A stretch of 64,000 bases of DNA, from assembly GCA_012064385.1 (NCBI GenBank), contig QRDG01000143.1, forward strand, positions 354,995 through 418,994. Reading direction: 5' to 3'. A program made the translations under genes and the position numbers. The DNA comes from Puccinellia tenuiflora (taxonomy: Eukaryota; Streptophyta; Magnoliopsida; Poales; Poaceae). The notes under the pieces are model-generated. The model searched no databases, was not told the origin of the DNA, and worked only from the letters and a program-made list of their open reading frames with translations. Positions 42,403 to 54,047 of this stretch are shown here, piece after piece. Each line of letters begins with the position of its first letter. Positions within the stretch are counted from its first letter, which is position 1.

Positions 42403-43890
42403 GTTTTTTTAGATACCAGGCCAGAGGCCCGACGTTAAATTAATAATGCCAAAACGGCGAAATGGTACATGGTGCTGCAACCAGCTTACACGGAAGAACA
42501 CAACACACCCACACAAGATGACTCCCACCGGAGCAAGACCTGGGATCGCAAGCAAAGGCGCGACCATTACAGAAACTACACATATGGGAGGCAAGAGCCA
42601 AACGTCTACAGTGTCGGGCCGGAGCTCCTCCAGAGAAGGAGCCATTTTCACGCGCGCCGTCGAGAGCCTGCCGCCGCTGTAGCAACGCCACCAGGGGCCG
42701 ACCACCCCCAGGAACCACACCAAACTGCCCGCACAACACCAGGGAGCACCGAGACCGAGGGAGGAGGAGACCCGGATGTGTCGACCCGCGTCAAGCCTGG
42801 CCGAGGGAGAAACGCCGCAGCTCCAACCATCCGAAGACACCGCAGCTCCGCCAAACCTCCGTCGAAGAACCACACGTCGAGTGCTCCAAGGCGGTGTCTT
42901 CAAGAAGAGTACGACACCAGAGCGCCGCCACCGCCCAATCCGAGGATCTGGGTATTCACCCGGAGCACGAGGGAGACCGAGAGAGAGCACCGCAACGACA
43001 CCTTCAACAAGGAAACGACGTCCGAAGACGCCGCTGTCGTGGCCCAAAGGGCAGGGTTTCCCCTCGGCAAACACTCTGCCTCCAACCCGGGGGATGGACC
43101 GCCGCAGGACGGCGCCCACCCCACCGCCACGACGATCAGCTCCCGGCCACCACGCCGTCCACACGGTCAGTGGTCGCCGGCCAGCACCTGGGCCCCTGGC
43201 ACGCCCGCCCGCCAAGAGGACCCCCACCACCCAGGGCCGCCGCCCCGGCATACCCGAACCACCACCGACCACCAACAACTCCGGCGAAGAAGCTTCCGCA
43301 GATCCTCGGCCGGGCCATGGCGCTGCAGATGTCACCTCGACACCCCACAGCAGCACACGGCCCAGACCCCACGACCCAGATCGGGCCCGTCGGCCCAGAT
43401 CTGAGCCCACATCGCGCCCACTGCCCCACGCAGTCGGCGCACGAGGAGGGCCGCTCGGCCGCGGCACACCGGCCGCCGTGCCGACTCCCCCACGGCAGGG
43501 GCCGGCCCCTGCCAGCCCTCGCCACGCCGCCCGGCCGCGGGCGCCCGAGCCCCTCCTCCCGCTTCCGCCGGAGACCACCATCGCGCCGCACACCACCAGA
43601 GCACGCCCACCTCGCAGCCACCGCGCCGCCGCCGGAGCCGCCACGCCGCCACGCCCCGCAAGAAAGCGCCGCGCCCCCCCGGCCGAGACGCCCCGCGTCG
43701 CCCCCGCCGCGAGAGAGAAGGAAGGCCCCGCCGCCGCCGGCGCCGCCCGGGCTTAGCCCGGCAACGCCCTCCGGCGGCGGCGAGGGGAGAGGAGGGAGGA
43801 GGAGGGCTAAGGAGAGGCGGGGTCTAGGGTTTCGCCCGTCGCTCGCGGGGAGCGACGGGACGAAACGTTCCCTCACCAATCCCCTGTTTC
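42403..43890 (-). mobile_element. LINE-like non-autonomous retroposon, minus strand
   Basis: Exact 11-bp duplication CGCATGCAACT at 42392-42402 and 43891-43901. The plus-strand T-run at 42404-42411 is its poly(A) tail; the 5' end is GC-rich with AAACCCTAGACCCC near 43830 (minus), like LINE 5' UTRs. No endonuclease or reverse transcriptase is encoded. A 411-codon frame (43644-42409, minus) is open through almost the whole element, rich in G, R, W and V without a recognisable domain; the GC bias could explain it. Confidence 0.85.
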
Positions 43891-43986
43891 CGCATGCAAC
43901 TAGTCCCACAGCCCATCGGATCTGTTCGTTCCCCAGCAACCCATCTCTTCCTAGCGCTCGTGTTTCTTGGATCAAGAAGATCATCC

Positions 43987-44609
43987 ATGGCGTCCGTTGA
44001 ACGAGCAATGGCCAAGGCCGCCGCAGCGCTTCTCCCGACCCCGCCGAGGAGCACGATCGCACCGCGCCTAATCATCCTGCCGTCTTCCTTCGCCGCCAAG
44101 CCCAAGCCCGGCCGCGCCGACTCCGTCGATAGGTGGGATGCGCACAAGAAGGACAAGAAACCTGGCAGCCCAGCATCGTCGTCCTGTGGAAGTTCAAGTC
44201 CGGGACGCGCCTCCTCCGGCGAGCGTTGGGACGTAAACAAGAAGAAGTGCGGGAGCAGCAGCAGCAGTACGTCCTCGTCGTCGAGCCGGGGAAGCAGCAG
44301 CGGGATAGTAGGCCGTGCTTCGTGGAGCGAGAGGTGGGACAGCAACAAGCGTCTACCCAGCCGCGCGTCCTCGCTGATCACTGGGACACGCAGAAGAAGC
44401 CTCGCCCAGCAGAGGTTGACGCCGAGAGCCTGACGGGCGAGCAGGAAGACAACGGCGAGCAGTCGCAGGAGGACGAGGCGATGGTTCCTGTATTCTCTGG
44501 ATCGAGCTTCTTCGACTCGCCGGATCAGAGCATGCTTCCCATGCCGGTTTTCTTTCTCTCGCGTGGCCCTGACATGATGCATGTACCAGCAATCATGCGG
44601 GCACACTAG
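43987..44609 (+). pseudogene. PNRC-like protein with RWD-K repeats, one frameshift
   Basis: ATG at 43987 (MASVERAMAKAAAALLPTPP). Four short repeats follow: DRWDAHKK, ERWDVNKK, ERWDSNKR and, after the frame break, DHWDTQKK. Ser-rich linkers separate them. An acidic stretch (ESLTGEQEDNGEQSQEDEAM) comes next, then DSPDQSMLPMPVFF. The last motif and the overall layout fit plant proteins of the PNRC (proline-rich nuclear receptor coactivator) family; in animals the LPxP motif of PNRC2 contacts the decapping activator Dcp1. The two parts lie in different frames; one base appears missing near 44371-44375. No intron signal explains it. Either a pseudogene, a natural variant, or a sequence error. Confidence 0.6.
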
Positions 44610-45689
44610 TTTGCAACTAGGTGAATAGCTAGTTTGTAGTAACTGAAAATTGGCAACGTTGTAGCATTCATAAATTTGTACGTGGACGACGCTATAAGCT
44701 ATCAGTCTTCTGTATTGTTTGTCTTCTGATTAGGGAAGAACTGAAGTTGTGTCTTCCCTTTTTTTTAGTTGTGGTGTATAAGTAATTTCTGTTATTTCTC
44801 ACACAAATGAACTAATTAAGGTTCACTCTGTTTTATTTTTCGGCATCGAGTAACTCAAAGTTTTTCTTATGGTCGGAGAAAAATCTATATGCACCAAAAA
44901 TTGGAAGTTTGGATTAATCTTTCCCTTCGGAGATTTGCTAGCTTCTGCGGCTGCACGTCATCTTCTACAACATATATACTCCGTATTTGTGTGTGCGTGT
45001 CCAACTGTTAATAAACTGAAGCGGGAGCAGAATGCTTTCCCTTCACCAGAATCCATGTTCGCCTGCAGTTTCTAGAGAAACAAATATTCCATACAATTTT
45101 CGGAGGCCTTCTCTAGGCCGCTGTTGGTCGATGAGTTACATCGTGCTAGACTGCCAGTACATGTCTATGATCTAGCTATGCTCGATCGAGTCGCTCAGCT
45201 CTTCTTTATCATCTCTCGTTATTAGGTCAATTTTATACATTGGCTGAGTTGGTATGAGAGAGAACTACTGTATGAATATTGGCATGCTGATGAGAAATTT
45301 ATGATACTTTGCTGGTTACTTGGTCGATTTTGCAGTATTTTTTCCTCGGATTTGGTTTAGAGTCGACATTATTTTTAACAGATTTTTTCGAAACATACTT
45401 TTTTTAGACGAGACACTCACTTTTGTTCAGATAACATTGAGAAAACCATCTCCGGTGAAAGCTAAAGGGGCCTCCCTCCCCTCGTGTACCCCAACCCCCT
45501 GTCGACCCTTTGGAGGCAACTTCGAGGAAAATCCTAACTTGACGCCACCTGAAGAGGACGTTGAGCAAGCCCGTGTGGTGCCGATGAAGGTGGCGGGAGG
45601 CCTCAGTCGCGCCGCCTCCTGCGGTGGTTGGACGGCTTTGGGCAAAGATGTGGCCCCGACTCTGCGGCGACTCACGGTTCCCTCCATTT
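44610..45689. other. Downstream of PNRC-like gene, no gene seen
   Basis: AT-rich to about 45400. The part 45425-45690 is GC-richer with an open frame on both strands but no recognisable product. A T-run at 45402-45408 may mark a retroelement tail. Confidence 0.4.
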
Positions 45690-45789
45690 CCCTTCCCACC
45701 ACCCCGAACCTACAATCCACACGACCACCTGGAAGTATATATTCCTTTCTTATGACATATCCAACATTCTTCATGAGTACACATTCTCT

Positions 45790-46092
45790 CTACTATTTGG
45801 TCACTGGTCGAAATACCGCAATTACTAGCTGGTAGCCGGAATTCTGCCCCCCCCCCCCTCCCCCTCCCGGTAATTGAGTTTGCCGGTCGAAAAACCCTGG
45901 CCCGTTTGAATTTGAACAAGATTCTTCTTTTCCCAAAATCTATTTTTAATTTGTAATGTTTAATATTTAATTTCAAAATTTTCCTGAGAACCTCGTCCAT
46001 AGTAACCGACCGGCAATTTTCGGTAACCACGGTTACCGAAAAATCGTGCTGTCCCCTGAGATTTTTTTTCTTTGATTCGGTAACCAAATCAT
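45790..46092. mobile_element. Small DNA element inserted in duplicate B
   Basis: Comparison with copy A shows about 300 extra bases here. Ends ATTTGGTCACTGG and CGGTAACCAAAT are imperfect inverted repeats. Inside are a C-run at about 45847-45860 and a TTTCGGTAACCACGGTTACC palindrome. Superfamily not assigned. Confidence 0.55.
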
Positions 46093-46177
46093 CCTAGACC
46101 GCGCATAATTTCCACTAGAGAAACTTCTACAGCACCACAGTTGTAAACTTGTAATATTCCAAATTTCTCTAGAGCAT

Positions 46178-46682
46178 GTTGTTTAAATCTTGTGTTGTCA
46201 GTCTAGCAGATTTGTTTGTTCAGTTTAGAATAAACGGCCAGTTTCAAAAGTCAGACCACTGATAGGGACGGAGACAGCAGGGGGCGAGCTGGGGCCATGG
46301 CCACTCCCATGCTGATTATTTTTTCTGAATCCGCCCCTGTATTATGTGGATTTGACAGCTAATTTTGCTAAAATTTAAGCCTATGGCCCCTCCAAGTTCC
46401 ACAACATTCATTTGGCCCCCTGATGACAAATTCCTGGCTCCATCCCAATGGGATGGCACGTCCGAAGTGGTCAGCTGGATACTCGAGTCCACGCACGGTC
46501 TCGATCATGGCGGTCACCAAGGATCGTCGCGGGCGTTCGCTCGGGACGTTAGAGGCCGTTCTATTTTGTAACTGAATATAAGGAGATAAACGAAAAGCTA
46601 CCGAAGTTGAATGTACCACAAAAAAAAACCTATGTCTCTGTGTCCATTACGTGAGAATTTAGATTCAGTGTTGTCAGAGCAT
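46178..46682. mobile_element. About 500-bp insertion in duplicate B
   Basis: Absent from copy A and bracketed by AGAGCAT (46171-46177 and 46676-46682), a likely target duplication of 7-8 bp. Within it, 46262-46450 has GGGACGGAG near the start and CTGGCTCCATCCCA near the end, like a separate MITE. No coding sequence. Confidence 0.5.
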
Positions 46683-47411
46683 CCAACTGAACCATTAGAA
46701 CATCACACATGCACTTCATATTGAGCAAATCAGACATCGTGCAGTACATTTATCAAGCGAAGAGGTGTATTTTCTTCTTTCGTCCCTGAACTAAGGCAAA
46801 TCCAATTTTTTTCCCCAATTCGAAATTACCAAGCCCAGATCAAGTTAAACACGAAACAAAAGCGAGAGAACGGAATGCGCGGCGAGCAAATTTCGGGACC
46901 AATAATGCTAAACCTACGGGAAACTCGTACGGGAAAATACAGGAAACAAATAGAGAAGATCACGGTGTGTAAAAAAAATACCACGGCAGTTGTGCTTTCT
47001 ATTGTTCTAATGGAAGGAAAGAACAGTTGTGCTTCTGTTACAGATTGATCGACCACGGCAATATCTTTTTTTTAGAGGACCACGGCAGTATCTTCTTGAA
47101 CGATCTTCCATTTACCTTGGGCTGAGGTCCAAACATTACCCCCCCGCTCTCGAGCCAGCAAGTGGCCCCACTCTTACCACCATCTCCATGACATCCCAAC
47201 CAAAGCCCGTTTCCGCTGCTCCTTCGGCCCAACAATCGAACGCGTCTTCCTGCTTCGTCTCCTCGACGATGAGCAATCGGAAACGGTGTACATTTCGGAT
47301 CGGAGCTGCCTGCGTCCAACACTTTTGCTTGGTATGGGGGACTAACGGATATAGATTCATTGACGAAAGCATACACTTCTTAAAATTGTTTTACTTCTAT
47401 TTTTAAAACTT

Positions 47412-49500
47412 AAAAAGCTCTAACACATGATTAATCACTGCTTCCCTCTGCGAAGATCCTTTCTTTTACTTTTTATGTTGAGTCAGTTATCCTTCCTCTC
47501 TCTATCTCCAAAAGAAACATGTTGTGTTGACCCTAGGTACAGTTGATTATATTATATCTTTATGGCTAATCTTGATTCTTTGTATTGACTTTATCCATGA
47601 GATAAGAATGTTGAAAGTTGAAGCATTGCTGAAACTTGATCTTACTTTCTGTTAGCTTCAATAGTTTGACAAGGAACATTACCTTGAGGACTAACAATTT
47701 AATGCCAATCTTTATGCTTTCATGTCTCCAAAGTACTATTCATGAAAGGTCTTTGCTTAGATAATGCAACTTGGTTATTCATTATTTGCTTCTTATCAAC
47801 TATAAACAATTGTTTTGGATCACTTGATTCATATCATTTGCTTTACATTACTATCTTGATCAATATTATGATGGTTGCATGTCTCATAAAAAATTATTCT
47901 TTTTTATCACTAACCTACTCGAGAACGAGTAGGAGTTAAGTTTGGGAATGCTGATACGTGTCAAACGTATCTATAATTTTTGATTGATCCATGCTTGTTT
48001 TGTGTCATTGTCACATGTTTCTATTATCTCATTATATCATTTTTAGGCATTTTATTGGACTAACCTATTAACAAGATGTCCAGTGCCAGTTCCCGATTTT
48101 TTTTCGTTTCTATTTCAGAAAATCTACTTCTAGAAATATTCTCGTAATTGGACGAAATTTACGGGGAATTTTTATTCGACAAGAAGAAGACTCTTGGACC
48201 AGAGGGCAGCCTGAGGGGCCACCCACAGAGCAGGGGCGACCCCTGGCCACGGGTCCACCTTGACCCGCACGTGGGACCCGCCCCTGCACCTGGGGCACCC
48301 CCTCGGCCCCCCTCAGACGCCTATAAAATAATAATTGCCCTAATTTTGACGGGCGGTGATTATTTTCCACGAACTCCACCCGAAGCCGCCGCCACCTCGA
48401 AACCTAATTCGGGGAGATTCTGAAGCTGTTCCCGGCACCCTGCCGGAGGGGGGATTGATCTCGGAGGGACCTACATCGTCATGCCTTCCAACGGGATGAT
48501 GCGTGAGTAGTTCCACCTTGACTACGGTCCATGGCACTAGCTAGATGGTTGTCTCTCCCCCTTGTGCTTCATGTTTTATGATCTTGTGAGCTGGCTAACA
48601 TGATCAAGATTGATTATTGTAATGTTATATGATGTGTCTGCTGGGATCCGGTGGATTATGAAGTTATGATCAGTTTGGTGCATGGTTCTTATATGTTGAT
48701 TTATGTTCTTGCATGCTCTCCGATGTGCGTAGTTAATTTGGGCCAAGTGATTGTGTGTATCTCCAAGAGAGAGTATTTATGCTAGATGGTAGGTTCATGC
48801 CCCCTCTTGTGCCTGGGCACGAGTGAACAGAGACGTCTAAGGACGAGGGTGTGCTATTGAAACTAAGGGAAAACAGTGGTGTTTATGTCTACGTGATTAT
48901 AATATTGCTTACTTCATACACTGTACTTAATGCAATTGTCTGTTGCTTGCAACTTAATACCGTTGGGTGATGGGCTGGATAGCGATCCCGCGGTGGACTT
49001 TTTAGACAAAGATGCGGTTGGACTCAACGGTCTTTGTTTTTTGTGTGATGCCTACATGAATATTCCCATGAACTCTTTGATTGGCTAGATTAAGTTTGTG
49101 TCTAATCTTGTCAATTGCCTAGCTGTAATTTGTTTACCCGTCATATGAGTTATTTTTATTTATTGAAGAGACACCACTAGTGAACCCATGGCCCCCGCTC
49201 CATCTTTTTCCATTGATTACAACACGTTTACTTGCTTTTCATATTCACTTGCTCGCTGGTCTGTTTTCAGCAGTACCGGGAAGATTGAAAACCTTCCTGC
49301 CATTGGAGGCAAATTAAATCGTTTTGAGTGTGTGCAGGTCCACGCTCGTTGACGGTTAAGCGCTAGAGATCGTCGACGTGCACCTCGTTGTTGATTCAAA
49401 TTCCTACTGGTTCGATTAAACCGTGGTTCGTCACTAAGGGAAAAACTGCTACTTGCTACATCCACGCCTTCGCTTTGGGCACCACCTAAAACTACTATCA
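47412..49500 (+). mobile_element. LTR retrotransposon, 3' part with LTR 47952-49500
   Basis: The LTR starts TGATACGTG at 47952 and ends ACTATCA at 49500, with a TATA box CTATAAAATA at 48321. The sequence before it (about 47412-47951, ending AAGTTTGGGAATGC) is a typical 3' interior with polypurine tract. No 5' LTR or pol coding is present, and AATGC does not recur after the LTR, so it is 5'-truncated or rearranged. It belongs to the same family as 54048-55199. Confidence 0.75.
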
Positions 49501-49879
49501 TCAACCATATTGGCTTTTTGCCAAATTTTTCGGCTTGTTTCCCTGTCCATTACAAATGACTTGGTGACTTGATGAGAAGTTTAACACTAGCACATTAAAG
49601 GAATAACATAGTATAGGATGACATGCAAGGGAATTATACATGAGATGATAACAACCATATTGTATTAGGGCATATTTTTTCGAACCTAAAACTATGAGGC
49701 AAAAGCCCCACGGCAAAATTATTAATCAATTAAAAACAATATTTACAACAGGGCCAAAGGGAGAAAGAAAACCCTACCTATAAAAGCTAACCATAGCACT
49801 TTATTTACAATAAGTTGCCTATCCAGGCCATAAGAGCACAATGGTGCTTTGATTTAATCCTATGCCCAAGCATGGATAT

Positions 49880-52800
49880 ATGTTATGAATGAAATATCTC
49901 TTCCAAGCAGCAAAAGTAGGCCTCTTTGCTTAAAAAATCTTCCCATTCTTTGCTTCTAGATGTTCCTTCAGGCCAGCGTGACCACCTCAGTGAAGAAAGT
50001 CTTATGAAAATCCAATTTAGCAGCAGAGATAGCAGACTGTAAGTCAATGTCCTGGCCCCAGTCAATCTGAAGGTATATCCAAATCCTCTGACTAAAAACA
50101 CACTTGAAAAAGATGAAATTTGTCCTCATGAAAATTCCTTATATAGAGCATGCAAGAGAAATCCTCTGTGACCTTCCAGTGCCTCCTCTTCAACAAATCC
50201 TTGGTATTAAGGCGATCACTCAACAAAAGCCAGGGAAAAAACTTTGTCTTCATCACACAGCAGGACTTCCAAATCCATTTAAAGACATTCAAAGTAGGCA
50301 TATGGGCATGCAGGTGCTTATAATATTGTGAAGCTGAATATTTGCTGCCCCATAAGTAAACCCACAGATCCTTGTCCAGAGTGAGAGGATGAAAAGCCAT
50401 ATGTGCTGTCATATCCTGAAACTCTTCATAGGCCTGAGAGGAGAGAGGAAGATAGAATAGAGCAAAAAATCCTCCTGCCCATAAACTGCCGCTACAGAAA
50501 GTTTAGCATCTAGAACATAAGAGTATAGTCTTGGAAATCTCACTGCCAGAGGTGTAGTCGAACCAGCAAAATTCCAGGAATCCTCCCAAAGCAAAAAGGA
50601 GGAACCATTACTAGGCAAAATAGAGGAAACCAATCTGAAACTCTCCACCATCTTCATAATATCCCTCCACCGGAAAGAACCACAGAGATTTTCTGCATGA
50701 GGAACACAACCTTCATAGTGTTCATGCCAGATTAACTTCACCCAGGGAATATCTGCATCATTGTAGAACTTGTCCAAATGTTTACAATAAAGCCTCATTT
50801 TGCTAAGGAAAGTTTATGATTACTCCCCTCACAATTCTTTGGCTTACAAAGCATCTCCCATGCTGCCAAAGATTGCTTGTGTGAATCTGAATTCCCTCTC
50901 CACAAACATTGCCTCAATATTCTATCCAATTGCATGACAATACCAGGGGGCAGGTGTAAGGAGCACAGAAAATATATGGGCATTGAAGACAAAGCAGAGT
51001 TCACTAACTGTAATCTGGCCCCTTGAGAGAGAAAAGAGGAGGTGGAGCAGAGCCTCCTTTCCAACCTGGTCACTATAGGCATCAAATCCAAAATCGTGGG
51101 CCTAGCTGTCCCTAAAGGCAGTCCCAGGTAAGTGAAAGGCAGGGAACCCACTTGACACTGCCTCCACATTAATTGGAATCATACAATACTTATGACAATT
51201 CACTTTCAAACCTGTTGAAAGAGATAATTTATGCAGCAGGTATTTCATAGCAATCACTTGATCCAAATCAGCAGGCATAATTAGAAGAGTGTCATCAGCA
51301 TATTGTATGACGGGGAAATAACTATCATTAGTAACTATGGGTAAATGGATATTTCCATGCTGCAACAGTTCATTCACCACCACTTGAAGAAGCTCAGAAC
51401 CAAGCACATAAAGAATAGGGGAAAGTGGGTCACCCTGCGTCACCCCTCTCCTGCACTGAAACTGCTTGCCTGGTACTCCATTTAACAGGATTTGAGAGGT
51501 GCCAGAAGATAAAATATTCCTAATCCATCTCAGAAATTTGCCATTAAAGCCCATGCTCTCCATAACTTGCAAAATTGCATCATGCTCTATCGTATCAAAA
51601 GCTTTGGCAAAGTCCAGCTTGAGAATTATGATGGGCTTTTTTGAAGCATGACAGATAGAGATACTCAAAAGCCCATGCCACACAGTCTTGAATTGATCTA
51701 TCCTTAAGAAAAGCATATTGGTTTTTATACAGACACCTGAGAATATGAGACTGCAACCTATTGGCAATCAACTTAGTGATGAACTTCAAGCAGACATTGG
51801 TTAAAGAGATTGGTCTATAATCATTGACCCCTTGCACCAATGTGATAAAGGATCCATTTATATTCTGCAAACTTAGCTTTTCATCATGAAAGTCTATAGA
51901 AAGCTTGTAGAAATCCTCCTTATTCAAGGACCAGCATTTTCTAAGAAACATTCCATTGAAACCATCAGGACCAGGTGCTTTATGTGCCGGCATTTCCTTT
52001 ATAACCAAGTCCATTTCCTCAACCAGGAAAGGAGCAGTCAGAGTTTCCAAACCTTCCACTCTAGCAAAGATCTTGTACAAGTCAAATTGCATATCAATTC
52101 CTCCTGATGTCCCCATTTGATTTTTATAACATGACCATAGCAGCCCAGCCATTTCATTGTGACAAGAAACCATTCTTCCATCAGAGTCCATCAGCATAGC
52201 AATAGAATTTCTTCTATATCTGTTGGTGGCCATAGCATGGAAAAACTTGGTGTTATCCTCTCCCATTTTAATCCATCTAATGGAGCACCTTTTCCTCCAA
52301 TATCTGCACTCTATCAGCAACAAATTCTCCAAATGCAGCTTCACAATTTTCCTAAAGTTAAACTCTGAAGTGAACAGAGGCCTTGACTCTTCCAACTCAT
52401 CCATCAAAAGAATAACTCTATTGCAGTTTTGTATCAGAATTTTCAGCTTGGACAAACTCAGATGCCAACTTTTCAAAGCAAACCTTAGAGATTTAAATTT
52501 ATCTGCAAGAATAGCAGCACTAGAAGATTTCCTTGACCCCTGCTCCCACGAAGCTTTGACTAGGTCCATAAAACCTGGTTGGTCCACCCAGAACCTTTCA
52601 AACCTGAAAAGAGTTGCTTTTGGAATAACAGTGCTAATAGTCACCACACAAGGCACATGATCAGAGGACGATTTCCCAAGAGGCAGCACCACTGTATTAG
52701 GGAAGACAGATGTCCAATTAGCTGAGGTTAAGAACCAGTCAAGCTGTTCCACAGAGGTTGCTGCTACATATTAGACCAGGTAACAGATCTCCCTTTGAGA

Positions 52801-53330
52801 GGTAGTTCCCACTAAACCCAGATGTCCAATAATATCATTGAATAGAAACATTTTGACATCCCCCCTGGTTTATTTATGTTTTCCTCAGATCTAATGAAAT
52901 TGAAATCCCCTAATAAAAGCCAGTTGCTCATGTCAGGTATGTGGAGATTATATAACCAAGACACAAAGTTGTCCTTGTTGACCCCTTGGCATGGACCATA
53001 AACAGTAACCATCGTCCAAGAACCACCATTGTGCACAGATGTGAATTCAATAATAATACCAAAGCTGGTTATTTTAATTAAACGACCAGAGAACATAGAA
53101 GAGCACCACATAACCAGAATGCCTCCATAAGACCCCACAGATGGGCTATAAGCAAAATTATCAAAATGTTTAGGACTGAACTTTCTTAAGAGACGCTGGT
53201 CAATAAATTCACATTTAGTCTCCTGAATACAAAGAATAGAACATTGAATTTCTTCTATTTTTGAACAAAGAGCAAGCCGCCTTTCTTCACCATTTAATCC
53301 CCTAACATTCCAGCACGCACCAGTTTCTAG
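49880..53330 (-). pseudogene. LINE ORF2: endonuclease, reverse transcriptase, zinc-binding tail
   Basis: The endonuclease begins near 53320 with WNVRGLNGEERR, then CIQETKCEF and LLGDFNFIRSEE; a shift near 52830 and a TAG follow. The reverse transcriptase region (52752-51595) has APGPDGFNGMFLRKCW and NDYRPISLTNVCLKFITKLI. A frameshift near 51640 leads into LKLDFAKAFDTIEHDAI, GVTQGDPLSPILYVL and YADDTLLIM (YADD at 51302-51291). TYLGLPLGT follows near 51125 after another shift. A zf-RVT-like tail is at about 50410-50090. The catalytic motifs survive but frame breaks prevent a product. It is more AT-rich and from a different lineage than the LINE at 11345-17520. Confidence 0.85.
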
Positions 53331-53507
53331 TTTGTGAACTCATTGAGGAAACTAGCAAAAGTCACACATAGAAAGCCACCAGCATAACTGATGTGCAATA
53401 TTACAGTCCCAAAAGCATAATAATATTAGAGGAACACAAAGCATAATAAAGAGGAGCAGCCACAAAAAGAAGCCAGGCCAACTGCTCCTTCCCTCCCACT
53501 GTTTTCA

Positions 53508-53906
53508 TCATTCTGCATCATTGGGAGACTTTCCTTCAGAGGACTTGGAAGGAGGTGCCTTAAGCATTTCCTCAGTAAGCTTGCTTGGCTCTATGCCCAG
53601 GGCTGCCCCCACCTGTTGCATGATAGCAATAGGGGTCTCTAGAGCAACAGTTTCAGTTTGCACCTCTATTGTCTTCATCCCCTTGGCCTTCTTGGTTTTT
53701 TGCTTCTTAATTTTCTTCCTAGGTTTGGACACTGTGCTGGGCCCTGAGTTGAGAATTGGTGCAGGACGAAAATTGTCATGCTTAGCACTGCTTCTAGTGC
53801 ATCTCCTGAGTTCAGTATCAACAACAGGGGCAACCTTCCGCTGCCTTGTCCTCACTTTCTTGATAGTAGCAGGAGAGGAGAAAATAGGAGGAGCTAGATC
53901 TGCCAC
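53508..53906 (-). pseudogene. LINE ORF1, C-terminal part
   Basis: Reads MADLAPPIFSSPATIKKVRT, then TELRRCTRSSAK, a lysine-rich patch (RKKIKKQKTKKAKG) and GAALGIEPSKLTEEML, ending NDAE. The RRCTRS.R-like block and position before the endonuclease fit the end of a plant LINE ORF1. The internal ATG at 53906 is unlikely to be the true start. No zinc knuckle remains. Confidence 0.6.
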
Positions 53907-54047
53907 ATCCTTATTGCCAGAAGAGTCAAAGCAGAGAGTTCAGCAACTGACCTCCTTTTCACAGCAACTATTAATCTATTCACCTTATTGGCTACATTAC
54001 TGGAGGAAACACAGAAAGTGTAATCCTCAATAGCTTTAGCCCATGCT

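Larger units (their letters stand above)
45690..47340. repeat. Segmental duplication, copy B
   Basis: Second copy of the segment at 39460-42330. It lacks the MULE (uninterrupted site at about 45730-45745) and instead has insertions at about 45790-46092 and 46178-46682. The similarity ends near 47335 in CGTCCAACACTTTTGCT, corresponding to about 42290-42307. Confidence 0.85.
49675..54047 (-). mobile_element. LINE on minus strand, 5' end lost
   Basis: The poly(A) tail is the T-run at 49675-49680. ORF2 remnants run from about 49880 to 53330 and the C-terminal part of ORF1 lies at 53906-53508. The element stops abruptly at 54047, where an LTR of the TGATACG family begins. Confidence 0.85.

Noticed and set aside
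42469..44062. Several long plus-strand frames upstream of the PNRC-like gene
   Set aside because: They lie antisense within the GC-rich retroposon bounded by an 11-bp duplication and have no domain.
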